Position numbers and translations under genes: made by a program. Source: Certhia americana (taxonomy: Eukaryota; Chordata; Aves; Passeriformes; Certhiidae). From it: a stretch of 64,000 bases of DNA. The notes below the pieces were generated by a model. It saw only the letters and a list, made by a program, of their open reading frames with translations, was not told the DNA's origin and did not search any database. Positions within the stretch are counted from its first letter, which is position 1; each line of letters begins with the position of its first letter. This document shows, piece by piece, positions 42,066 to 53,400 of the stretch. The DNA is taken from positions 302,850-366,849 of the forward strand of contig JAGMWU010000038.1 of NCBI GenBank assembly GCA_018697195.1. The letters are read 5' to 3'.

Positions 42066-43767
42066 CAGCCAAGGGGATGGGGCAAGCCACAGCTTCTCTG
42101 GGTCCCTCTGCTCTGTCTCTCATACATTGGGTCCTTGTGTCCCACTCATCAAGCTACACCACCAAAAGCAGTGTCCAGAGCAGAGGAGTGTGAGGCTGAG
42201 CCCAGAACTGTCATTACACGACACGAAATGAATCACACATGCACAACACCGTTCTCTGAACAAGGGTAGAAGAAAGAGGAAGTTAATTGTAAGACTTTAA
42301 TTTATATATGTTACAGAAGTTGTTTACTATTGGTCTGGTAGGTAACTTCCTCTCAGACCACACTGGTTAAAGCAAAGGTCTTTCAATTTTCGCTTCTTCT
42401 ATTAAGGAATATAAACAATTATTGATTATAGAGACATGTGTGTGTAATTTGAAAACATCAGAAGGCTAGAAAGAAACATGCAAAAGCAGGGGCGACATTG
42501 AACCATGATAAAATGCCCTCTTTTCAAGCTGTGAGATACTTTGAAAAGTATCTGGAGTTGCAGAGAGAAAATAAATGCAAAGACCTGACAATGTCACCTG
42601 CTTGTTTGTGCCCAAAGTCCCTGTGCTGACAAGGTCTTCTCAGCACAGCAGAGCAAGGACCTGCTCTCTCAGAATTGCTCAGCGTTCCTTCCGGAGCCTG
42701 CCCAGACAGGCAGAGCCAGGAGGTGAACGCCTGGGAAAACCTGGCCCTGGTTTAGGTGCCTGCATGAGACTGAACTATTTGGAAAAGCAGGTCCCCGCTG
42801 TGCCTGCTGTGCCTCTGGAGAGGCATCAGCCATCCCTAGACTGGCATAATCAAGTGCAAAACAGCTAAAAAAGCACTGAGATGTGTTTCTTAGACTTTTC
42901 CCAACAAAGTCTGACATCCAGACTGCTGGGCCGTGCAGGATGCCGGAGCAGCATTAGGATTGCAACACACCTGCATGGCTCAGGCTCCATTCCATCCCGA
43001 GCACCCGGCAGCAACTTCCACCATGAGGCTAAAATTAGCACCAACAGGAAGAGCTCTGGAGCACGACAGGATGATTAGAGCCTCCCTGGAAAGGAGGCAT
43101 CACCTGCGACGTAATGACTTTCCTCATCTCTGCAAAATGTGCAACAACCCTTGTGAAATGCAACGGGGAAAAGTGAGGCAGTGAGACAGGGGAAAGTGCT
43201 TCTGCACTAAACTGGAGCGGTAGCACTTGTCCAGAGGAGAAAAAACAGGATGCTGGCTCTCTGGACTACACCCTGGACCTGCTGCATGACTTCAATCAAA
43301 TTGCTTAGAAAGACACAAAAGACTTAAGGATCATGCATGCCAACTCCACCTGAGATTTGTAAACAGCAAGAAAACACCCAGATAAAAGGTAAAAAACCTC
43401 TTACATGTGTTTAACTATATATGTTGTGAGTGTGAGTAATCAGTGTCACTCTTCTTCAGCACCAAATCCATGCTTCAAAACTTTTTGTTGGCCTTCTTTG
43501 GCTAAAAATAGCCAACACCACCCAGATCCATGTTCCTGAAAGAATGGGATTTCACTGGGCATCGCCCCTCCTATAAACTTGCCCTGTTTTCATTTAAAAC
43601 AACTCATAACTAGAAAGAGCACTAAAAGTGGGTGCACTGAGCCTCCAAGTGGAAAGACGTGACTGTGCTGAGGGAGCTCATGTGTGGCTCAAGGAAATGC
43701 CAGTGTCACTCAACCCAGTGCAAGTTGGTTTGACTCCATGACTCACATTCTTGTCTTGAAACTGGAA
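42066..43767. other. Intergenic, AT-rich in the middle
   Basis: Between about 42230 and 42580 the sequence is clearly more AT-rich than its surroundings and includes a near-palindrome, AGATACTTT/AAAGTATCT (42534-42553), and AATAAA at 42568-42573. It might be an old LTR, but no flanking duplication was found. No coding exon. Confidence 0.35.
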
Positions 43768-44045
43768 ATCATAGAATCATGGGATGATTAGTATTGGACA
43801 GGACCTTAAAGCTCATCAAGTTCCATCCCCCTGCCATGGGTGGGGACACCTTCCACTATCCCAGGTTGCTCCAAGCCCCATCCAATCTGGCCTTGAACAC
43901 TTTCAGGAATGGGCATCCACAGCTTCTCTGGGCAACTTGTATCAGTGCTTCACCTCTTCATAAGGAAGAACTTCCTCTTAATATCTAATGTAAATCTCCT
44001 CTCTTTTTGGTTTCAAACCATTTCCCTTTGTCCTTGGAATATGGC
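43768..44045 (-). mobile_element. CR1 LINE 3' end
   Basis: The plus strand starts AATCATAGAATCATGGGATG, the reverse complement of the CR1 terminal octamers, then CCTTCCACTATCCCAGGTTG and GCATCCACAGCTTCTCTGGG. This is the rightmost CR1 in the window. Confidence 0.9.
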
Positions 44046-44176
44046 CCATCTCCCTCCCTCAGGTGGACCTTTACAGACAGGGCTCGTTTGTCAGGGTAAG
44101 AGGAGACAGGTAAGTCCTTTGGATGAAGCTGCCATATTCCCCTTCAAGATTTCCTGGACAGAAATATGTGCACATG

Positions 44177-44246
44177 CGCTGCACAGCTTGACAATGAACG
44201 TGCAGCGAATCCAACACATCCTGGACGTGTTGGATTTGCTGGGCAC
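44177..44246. other. Overlapping inverted repeats (alternative stem-loops)
   Basis: CAGCGAATCCAACAC (44203-44217) pairs with GTGTTGGATTTGCTG (44227-44241) around a 9-base loop: 14 Watson-Crick pairs and one G-T. After a two-base bulge, GTG (44200-44202) pairs with CAC (44244-44246). The left arm also overlaps a second inverted repeat, CGCTGCAC (44177-44184) with GTGCAGCG (44200-44207), so two mutually exclusive hairpins are possible. No gene was recognised here. Confidence 0.75.
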
Positions 44247-47200
44247 ACATGGACCATCTGGCCAACACATGGGCCTCGGGCTCGACATGTCCAGGAAGCA
44301 TCTGACTGATGGCGGATGCATCAGGCAGGCAGTGGGAGCACATGCAGGAAATGGGCCCCACTGGTACCACGGTGGAGGTGGGTGGGATGCTCACAGAGCT
44401 GTGCTGGCGTTTCTGGCCTGATGGAGATTCAGACACAGGCAAGTGCCAAAACTCCAATATGCCCCTGGACAAAATTCAAAAGAGGACATACCCATGGAAA
44501 CACATGGTAATTCTGATGTTCTGGAAATTGAAATCAGGAATATCTCCTTGCAGAAGATGCAATTCCAATGGGAAGAAAACATGTTCCTTGGAAAATGAAC
44601 TACATGTATAAGCAGCAGGAATAAGGGGAGAGTGTGACCTTGAAATTGAACACCCCCTTTTGATCCCAGACCTAAAATTATCCAGATTTCAGCAGAAGTT
44701 TCTTCAGCAACCTCAGTGCAGCTTTTAAAAAAGAACCCCTCGTGACTAGAAGTCCAAACCCTCCATGTTATGAACGCAACCAAATCTGCCAAGGGTGCGG
44801 CACCCACGATCCCAGTGCCAGATTGTCCCTGTAGCTTAGCACCCATCTGCACCCAATATGTTGAGCTCTTAACAAAATTGAGGGGTTTTAAAATCTGTTC
44901 TCCTGGACCTGATCCCATGGACCTGGGCACACCAAAACCAATGGACTTCAAGGAGCTTTAGATCAGGCTTTGCACTAATTTACTTATCTCATAGAACAGC
45001 TTAATTAACAAATGTTTGCAAAGCACTTTAGGATCCTTGCATGGACAGCGAGACTCCTCTTGCTGCCAGTCCCATTGACAAAGCAAAGAGGTTTAATGTC
45101 AACAGGCAGCAGATGAATTGTATGGACAGTAGCAGCCACAGATGGGGATGGAAGGACATCCCGGGTGGATCGGCCACCACGGAGAGCAGAGTCCCCTGGC
45201 ACCATGTGCTTCAGGGAACAGCCAGCATGTAGTGCTGTGGGCTCAGGGTGGAAGGGAGCCCTTCCACCTTTCCAGCATTTGGGATACTTCTGTTTCACAT
45301 GCAGCTGAGCAGTTCTTGAAATAGGCTGTCCAGGGACAGGGATATGGCGTCTCAAAGGACTTGTGGCAATGGTATCCCAGCTTGAGCTTTCTAACTCAGG
45401 ATATTCTGATTCTATGCGAGATGAAAACGAAGAAAAGCCTAAAAAAGGTGTCCTGGTTCCAAGAAGGTGTTTGCTCCCCCTGTCCTCCCCACCATCAGCT
45501 CATCACCTCAGTATAAGGGACGTGGGATGCTTCCACAGCATTAAACCTTTCCTAGCAGCTGCCACCTTTCCCCCAGACTTGTGTCATGTCAGTGGGCAGA
45601 GGGATGCAGCACTGGGAAGTGCCAAATTCGGCTTCATATCGATGACACAAATTAATCCAGAAAGTTTCTCTCTGTGTTAGCTCTTGATGGTGACTCTAAG
45701 TCGCTGTTTTGCCTAAGGACAGGCTGCTGGCACCTCCTCAGTCAATGTCAGCTATATTCCTGCCTCCCACAGAACTTTCTGTCACCAGCCGTGGTGCCCG
45801 GCCACCCCTCCCTGACGGCTCTGGCACCGGCAGCAGCTGCAGTTTGCAGTTTCTCCCTTTTCTTTGATCGTTCTGCAGCCTCCTGCCTCGGGAAGGGGCA
45901 CGTGATGCCGCTGCCTGATCCCGACCTCTCCGCTCGGAGGACTCTGCTGCCGTCCCTGGCTTTAATTAATACTCTTTTTTCCCCCGACAGTAATTCGGGA
46001 ATGTGGATTTTAAAACATTTGGAAATACCCGCTTTTTAGCTAGATGCACTGTGTTTCTGCCAAAACCTCGGCAGGGGTGTTCGCTGAGTGGATGTAGCTG
46101 TGCAGAGACTACACCCGTGGTGAAATCCTCACTCGGAATCCAGCACTACCTACCCCCCTCCCCCCCCCCCCCCCAAAAAAATAAACTTTTACCCCTCTAT
46201 CCAGGGAGTTGGGATTGATCCAGCTCCCTACAGCCCGGCAGTACCAGCCCCTATGACCTACTCCAGCTCATCGAGCTGGTTCAAGCCACCTGGCAGAGCT
46301 AACTTTAACCTGAATTACTCCTGAAATCCAGCTTCCCCAGAGGCAGCGATGCCAGACGGGAGGTAAGATCATTCCCAAGCAGCTGCTATCACTGGGAAGA
46401 GGATCAAAGTCTTGGTTGTAGCCCAGCTATGCCCCCAAAATATTGTATGAACTGAGAGATGCTGCTATCAGGGACCCATCAGGATTAGTCACTGCCCATG
46501 TTGCCAATTCCTGTGATTTTTCTACGAGTGTTTCTGGTTGCCTTAAATTCCCAGCTCTGTGAGTCATGTGAATCTGTGCGAGTATGAATTTTTGTTTTTT
46601 AAAGTAAGTTTCTAGACCTTGTGGCTGTGCAGAAAAGCAAGGTGATGTAACCAGAGTGAAATCCGACAGCCCCAGGAGAAGGCAAATGAAAAGAAACTCA
46701 ATTTTCAGTATTTGTTTTGGAGTCACACAAATTTTTTAGTCAGTTTGGTGATGTCTGAGCCTGGCTCATGCTACTGGAATGCTCAGAGCTGGAGCTCCAT
46801 AGTTTTTCCCTTTTTTCCTTTCACTTTCTGATTTCCAGGGGCACTTCCTTCTCCTGAGACCTCTGTGACAGAACTTAAAATGGAGGTGGAAGCAAAACCA
46901 CATCCCTAAAATGACATGCTGCCTCCAGAGCAGGCACTACTACCAGCCTCACGCATGAGATCCAACTTGGACAAGTGAAAAGTCCATAATTTACAGAACA
47001 GAACACGACAGTTCCCACCATCACCATGTATGTTCCAGCACATGGGCACAGCCACAATCCCCGTCCACACTGGGAACACCCCTGTGTGGAGACATGTGTG
47101 CACAAAAATACTTGTAAACAAATGCGTGTGGCTTATGGATGTATTTCAATGTACATAATTCTATGTGTTTGCACCTGTAATGCATGCTTACACAAGAGTT

Positions 47201-48895
47201 TCACCTAGTTGTAAGCGTGGAGTGAGCCACAGCCAGCAGGTATGTGCAAGAGAACCAGCAGTGTGTGTGTGAACGTCGATGTGCATTGAATACACACTTT
47301 TGGCCATTTAATGGGGCACACCTGGCTGAGTGCCTGTGTTAAAACTTGCCGTGTGATGTGTATGTGCCCTATGGAGCCACCCTCCATCACATTCCAATAC
47401 AAACAGACAACACCTCTTAGAAGAAGGAATATCCCAAATTGCCAAGAAGGAAAGCATCACACTGTCACTCTCAGGAGTCCCATCACCACACAAAGGTGAA
47501 AAAAGAAAGAAAGCCTAATTCAGAACACTGTTCTACAACCACAACCAAAATGAGCTGCATGAAACGCAGCAGTGGGTGGGCTCTCCTGCCCTTAGCTTTA
47601 CTTTTTTTCCTCTTTTTTGTGCACACCTACAGCACAACTGCCACAAACTGTAACACACAGCCACTCCATGCCAGGTCCTGCTGCAGAGGGGACCTGCCAG
47701 CAGCAGCCCCTCCAGCTGGTGTCCCAGCTTTTCCCTGATGTGTGCTACACATCAGAAAACCCGGATGCCAAAACCAAACTGAAAGCAAAAATTTCCTTTC
47801 CCAAAGTGCCTGGGCAAACTCACAGGGAAAGCTCCAGTAGCACCTTACCAGCTGAGTCAGTGGATGAGCCATCTCCTTGTGCTGGGTGCCCCATCTGCCG
47901 AGTTGAGCCACTGCTGAGATCTTCCGCTGGTAGACCCAGAAAGGGGAGGGGGGGGGGGGAAAGAAAAAACCTTCCCGTAAGGATCCCAGAGCCAGAGAGA
48001 GCAAATCATGCAGGATGCAGTGGGTAGAAAGGTCCAGCCCCGGTAACAAGGCACCAGAGCCACCAACCCCCAGCCCTCGCCGCAACCGTTTCCTTTGCCA
48101 GAGCTGCAGCGATGTGGCTCGGCGGGAGCCTTGCATCCCTCCGCATTGTCCCTCTCCAGTGTGAGCTCCGGCAGACTCATTTCATGGGAGACATCTGGTT
48201 TGATTCAAAGGGAAGAAAGGGGCGAGGGGAGAACCGCACGCTCACACACTCACCGCCCAGCCCGGCTGGCTGGGAGCTGGGAGTCGGGGAGCGACTGTCA
48301 ATGAATGCTTCCCTCCACGCTGAATCCTCCTCATTTCAATGAGAAAGGCCAACCCAGGGAGCAGGGCTGTCCCACGGCCCCCCCAGCATTCCCAGTCTGC
48401 AGGAGGGGGCTTTGCTGGAGCACGGAGCCAAGGGTGGAGAGCTGAACCCTAGCAGCCTCACCAACTAGAGCCACTACAAGGCCTTGGGGGGCTGAGGGGG
48501 CTCCCCCTTCTTGTTTTCCGTTATTCCCAGGCCTGGTGAACGTGCAGTATTGTCCCTCAAATGCTTGTGGCTGTGTCAGGCATCTTCCCATTGCAAGACT
48601 GAAGTCCTCGTGTTTGTGGGGAACCCTTCTGGAAGGCCATGTCCTCCTTTGCAAGGACGAAGCAGTGAGCTCCTCATCTATGGAAAGAGGGCTCCTGCCC
48701 CATTGTTCCATCATTTACCCTGCTGACCCTGGTGCCCTGCTAGCCTGTACACAAGCAGTTCCACCCGAGGTGTCCCTGCCGAGCCACCACTCCTCCCAGG
48801 GATCCCTGTTGTCCCTGTGGAAATCTGGATGGATCCCAACCCTGAACACCTCTGCAGCACCCTCATGAGTGGTGCAGTAACACAAACCCTCCTTC
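44247..48895. other. Intergenic DNA upstream of MEX3A
   Basis: No recognised CR1 or exon. It includes a C15 run (46160-46174), a G12 run (47948-47959) and AP-1 heptamers at 46560 and 47853. Distal MEX3A promoter elements may lie in the right half. A 62-codon frame from ATG at 47550 encodes a hydrophobic leader-like N-terminus, but homology was not recognised. Confidence 0.45.
46160..46174. repeat. C15 homopolymer run
   Basis: Fifteen consecutive C residues preceded by CCCCCCT and followed by seven A residues. Confidence 0.85.
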
Positions 48896-49118
48896 ACCCG
48901 TGACCCATCCACAATGAGGGGCGCATGATGGGTCCCCACATAGACCCCTTCCACTCGTGACCCCTCTATGCTGGGGGCACCCAGTGGGTCCCATCACAGA
49001 CCCTTATTTCCTTTGATCCCTCTATACTAGGGGTGTGCTCAGTGAGTCACTTATGGAACACAGAGTGGTTCCCCATGCAGCCCCTACACCTGTGTCTTAG
49101 TGGGTCCCCATGCAGCTC
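48896..49118 (+). repeat. Minisatellite of about 57-bp units running into the gap
   Basis: Units beginning near 48896 (ACCCGTGACCC), 48953 (ACTCGTGACCC) and 49010 (CTTTGATCCC) share CTCTATGCTGGGGGC-like and AGTGGGTCCCCAT-like blocks. A further partial unit, with GTGGTTCCCCATGCAG and GTGGGTCCCCATGCAG, abuts the run of N. The period of about 57 bases is visible directly. Confidence 0.7.
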
Positions 49119-49258
49119 NNNNNNNNNNNNNNNNNNNNNNNNNNNNNNNNNNNNNNNNNNNNNNNNNNNNNNNNNNNNNNNNNNNNNNNNNNNNNNNNNN
49201 NNNNNNNNNNNNNNNNNNNNNNNNNNNNNNNNNNNNNNNNNNNNNNNNNNNNNNNNNN
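49119..49258. other. Assembly gap (140 N)
   Basis: A run of N between the minisatellite and MEX3A exon 1. By alignment with MEX3A proteins, the initiator Met and a few N-terminal residues lie inside it. Its true size is unknown. Confidence 0.98.
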
Positions 49259-49714
49259 AAGGTCCAAGGGATAATGGAAAGGAACGGGGGTTCGGCGATT
49301 TAGCTGTTTCGGTGGGGGAGCGGCAAAGACAGAGCAGCTGCTGGAGGATGGAACGGGCGCTGGCAGCTCGCACGGACCAGCTCCTCTGCCTGCTGGGGGG
49401 CTAGGCGAGCCTTCCTCCTCCTCTCCTCCTCGGAAGTGGTGTGGTGGAGGCAGCAACAACAACAACAATAAACCCGCCCGCCGCCGCAGCCAGCAGCCCC
49501 CGCCGACCGCGCCGCCGCAGGCAGCCGCCGCCGCAGCCGCCGCCGCCGCCCCGGCGGCACGAAGGCTCGGCGGCGCCCAGGCGCCGGGGCGGCTGAGCCC
49601 AAGTGTGCGCGTATACAAGGAGGCCGAAGCTGCGGCTCAAGAGCAGCTCCAACACCACCGAGTGCGTTCCGGTGCCCAGCTCCGAGCACGTGGCCGAGAT
49701 CGTGGGACGGCAAG
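49259..49714 (+). CDS. MEX3A: MEX3A exon 1, partial and frameshifted
   Basis: After the gap, the frame starting at 49262 reads [10 protein letters not shown], then meets TAG at 49301-49303. Family-like peptides continue in other frames: FGDL at 49291, CFGG at 49305, LLED at 49338, ERALA...DQLLCLL at 49351, LGEP at 49401, YKEAE at 49614, and finally [20 protein letters not shown] from 49630 to the donor G/GTGAGC after 49714. A GC-rich Ala/Pro/Gln tract (about 49480-49560) matches the low-complexity region of MEX3A. At least the shifts at 49286-49307 and at 49626-49629 look like single-base indels. Assembly error in GC-rich DNA beside a gap is the likeliest cause. Confidence 0.85.
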
Positions 49715-50350
49715 GTGAGCGCCGGGCCCCCGGTACCCCCGATCCCCCCCCCCGGTGTCGCCGGTCGCCGGCCCCGGGACACTCCCCCGCGGCCGGGGGG
49801 CGCCGCCGCCGCCCCCGCCGCTCCCTCCCGCCCATTGTTCGGGGCCGAGTCCGCTCGGCCCCGCCGGGGACAAAGCCCGGGGCTCCCGGGCTGTGGGCGG
49901 GTGGCTGCGCTCACGGCACGGAGGTTTTTGGGAAGGGTGGGATGGGGGGTCTGCGGGAATGCTGCGGGGGCTTGTCCGACTGCCGGCACCGGAGCCCCGC
50001 GCGCCGCTCCCCGGTCCTGCCAAAGAGCCTATCTCGACCGCGCTCTCCTTAAGAAAAAAAAAAAAAACTGGGAATAAGGCGGGGGAAGGGCGGGGGGCGC
50101 AGGCTGAGCCCGGCCCCGCGCCTCGGAGTCCCCCTTTGTTGGCCGGGCGGAGGGGGTGTGGTGGTGCCGGGCTCGGTCCGAGTGGCCGGTGAGCGGGTGG
50201 GCGCCGACATCCTCCCGCCACCCGTGGGAGCGGGGGGACCCCGGAGCGGGACCCGCCGTCCCGCGTGGGCCCCCCGCAGCCGCTGCCCGCGCGCCGCCAC
50301 AGTGATGCTTTTGTTCTCTGGGCTCCGTTCGGAGCGAGGTGGAATGGAGG
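49259..50350 (+). promoter_or_regulatory. MEX3A: CpG island at MEX3A exon 1
   Basis: Very CpG-dense sequence covers exon 1 and the first 600 bases of the intron. Its upstream edge is lost in the gap, so the transcription start cannot be placed. Confidence 0.75.
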
Positions 50351-50372
50351 AGGGCTTTTAAAAAAATCTCAA

Positions 50373-50435
<63 letters not shown>

Positions 50436-53400
50436 CCCATACCACACCCACTCTTAAGTCACCCCTCGCCCACCCCCCCACCGCTCCCGGGTGTGCGGTG
50501 CGGGGCCCCGCGCCGCCCGTGAGCACTGCGGGAGCCGGGGCATGGCGCTGCCGAGAGAAGTTTTGTGTCGCTACAGAGGAAAAAAAATAATAATAGTGCG
50601 GCTAAGTGTTGGGCTTTTTTTTCTTTCTTTCTTTCTCTGAGCAAGTAACTTGACGCTCTGGAAGTGCGATGGGCAGAGCCTGCGGCTCCATGGGCAGATG
50701 CTCCCCTGTGGGTTGGGATCGAAGGCCCCTGAGCGGGGAGTTTGTGGTGGGACCCTAGGTGATGACCCTCAGTGTCCCAAGAAGGGCTGAGGTGGGCGAG
50801 GGGAAGCCACGAGGGGAGAGACACAAATTGTTCCTTGCTGGGCATCTCTCACTCTGGGGCGTATGGTTGGAACAATGGGGCCTGTGGAGGCTCTGCTTCC
50901 TCCCACCCGTGGAACAACGGTCTGGTTCCCACACCGGGATGGAGAATAGCCAGGAGCCCGGGGGGTTCTGACCTTCCCAAAACTTGGGGCATCTGCAGCC
51001 AAGGGAACAGTTCTTGCTCTGGTGTCCACACTGAGTTGGGGGACCCTCACTGGGGACCTGGGGAGGAAGGGGTGAAGGTCTGGTCCAGGATATCCCACTG
51101 GCCCTGATCCTGATCCTCCCTGTGCTGCCTTTACATTCCCGGGAGTGGAGCGCAGGCAGACATGGTGGGGCTCAGACCCAACTCTGCACTGGTGGGTGTG
51201 AAGCCATAAAGAATCAGGCCCCCTTTGTTTAACAAAGTTGGGAAAGAAGATTCGGCAGGCGGAACCAAGGGGAAATGTGCCAGGGCTGTTTTCTTCCAGG
51301 ATCTCACTGCTGCCCCAGACTCCTGAGAAGGGGGTGTGTTCTGATGTGCTCAGAACACAGCACGTGCCTGTTGTGTCCAGAGCGATGGAGAGGAACGTGG
51401 AGACCTGGATTTTTTCCACCATTTTTTTTTTGTGTGTGAGGGTTTTCCCACATCTGGGAAACCAAAATGTCAGTGTGCTGGAGCTGTGGGGATGTGGCTG
51501 TGGCTGTGCTCCTTTGGCTGGTGGGGTGGATGGTGTAGCCTGTGCCCCATCATGGAGGTGGGTGGGATGGATCCTGTGCTGGGGATTCTTTCAGCAACAG
51601 TCCCTGTAGTTACGGCTCTTCACTCCAGAGATCATGGCCCACATTTGTCTGTAAAGGCTTGTAGGAATGTCTCTACTTTCTCCTGTGCCTTTTTTTTGTG
51701 TAGAAGGCCAGATTAAGAGGGTCTGGAGCTGGGTGTGGGGCTCTCAGGGAGGTTGGATGTTGAACTCTCATGGATGCCTGACCAGGAATCCCAAAAACTG
51801 CAGATTGTCACCCCTTGGTAGTACTGCTCCTGTGGTGGATGCTTTTCTTAGAAAACAATTGTTTTATGGGTACCTGTGAACAGGGTGATGAACATCTTGA
51901 AAAAGGGAGGGGGAAAAACTAATAATGAAATAAAAATTATTTTATGGCTTTACTTGGTAATGGGATTTACCTTTTTTTTTTGAATTTACTATTCCTTTAG
52001 ATTATTTTATCATAATATCAGCCATCTATGAAAGTGTTCCTTACAGGCAGGCATGGATATGAGAGGCCTAGATTTGGGCATCGGGGCCCTGGTGTACACA
52101 CTTGGCCATGGGAATTCCACCTGCCATCAGGCCACCCCTCACTTTGCCAAAGGACTGAAAAGGCACTTAAGTGTAAATAAGGCTCAAGCCCGATATATTT
52201 TTATTGGAATGTCTGTAAGGGTGCTTTGTGAAGAGGTGTAATTGTGGCAGAGGGGGTGGCTCCACTCCAAACAGGAGATGCTGCAGGAACTCAACCTGAG
52301 CTTGGCAGCTCCTGCGTTCCCCAGGAGCTGTGAACGTGCCCTTGCGGAGCCAATCGCCTGCTGGAAACCTTGCTCTGGTTTGTGCTGGGGCTGGTTTGTG
52401 CGCTGAATTTGAGCAGCGCGTCTCCAGCAGCGCAGCCACAAGCCAGCTGGGATGGGGGACTGGCTGGGATGAGATGGTGAGTTGTGGAAAGGGGGATTGG
52501 TGGGAACTGGCCAGACAGGCTCCTCCACCTAGTGCCCCAGGGTCCATGGCAAAGAGCTGGGAAGCTGGTGGGATGTGCCAAGGGCTGCTTTGCAAGCTGG
52601 AGGGCAGGAAACTGGAAAAGGAAGAATGAGGGGATGAAGTCACAAGAATCCTTTTGACCAGCGCCTGTGACCCTTGGGCATGGTTGGTAGTGACACCCCT
52701 TCCCTGGCTGGAGGTGGAGCCATGACCTCCATGCCTGTCCTCCTGTTGCTGTGAGGGTGAGGGGTGAGTCTCTGCCTGAGTCAGGGCTCCTGCAGGTCAT
52801 CCCCCCTTCCCCTGGCATGTGTGTGAACTCCAGTTGAGCTGAGTTGGGTGACTGAACTTCCTGGCATGTGCCGTGGCACAGACAGTGCACTGTGGTTCTG
52901 GAGCCAGCCCAGGCCTGTGTGGCACATCAGGGTGCTTAGTGGCTCTTGCATTTCTCCAGCCAGCTCGCGTTGTGGGTGTCCTGCCTGCAATAGCCTGTCC
53001 ATGACTGTGCTGGCTCTCACACCCATGACAATGAAATTGTAAAGACAAAGCACTGGAGGGGTTTGCAGTGGGTTTTTGAGGAGATGGTGGGACATCAAGG
53101 GTTGTGGGTTCAGATGGGAGAAGTGCTGGGAGGAATGGAGAGTGTCTGAAGGGCATCGTGTTTTGTGCAGACTGTGAAATTAGAAAGAGGCAGAAATCCT
53201 CAGTCACTGTGGTGTCCGGGTACTTCCCTAGAAGTGACCCAAGGTGGGTGTGGATCAGCCAGATCAAGATTCGCATCCAACTTTTCTGCCTGCTCCCACA
53301 GACAAACTGTGCTGCTGTTGGGAAGAGGCTGCAGGGCACATTTAAGGCCAGATGTTGTGGTTAGAGAGACCTGGTGCTGGTTCTTTGTGTGTCTGGTGTG

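Noticed and set aside
42230..42630. Possible LTR-like AT-rich block with AATAAA
   Set aside because: No matching TG...CA ends with flanking target duplication could be found, unlike the block at 28,288-28,807.
44071..44472. Minus-strand 133-codon frame over the inverted repeats
   Set aside because: Cys/His-rich but without zinc-finger spacing, no start context and no recognised family. The inverted repeats alone explain the unusual composition.
49603..50052. 149-codon frame through the end of MEX3A exon 1
   Set aside because: Only the part up to 49,714 is coding; beyond the donor it translates intronic CpG-island sequence.
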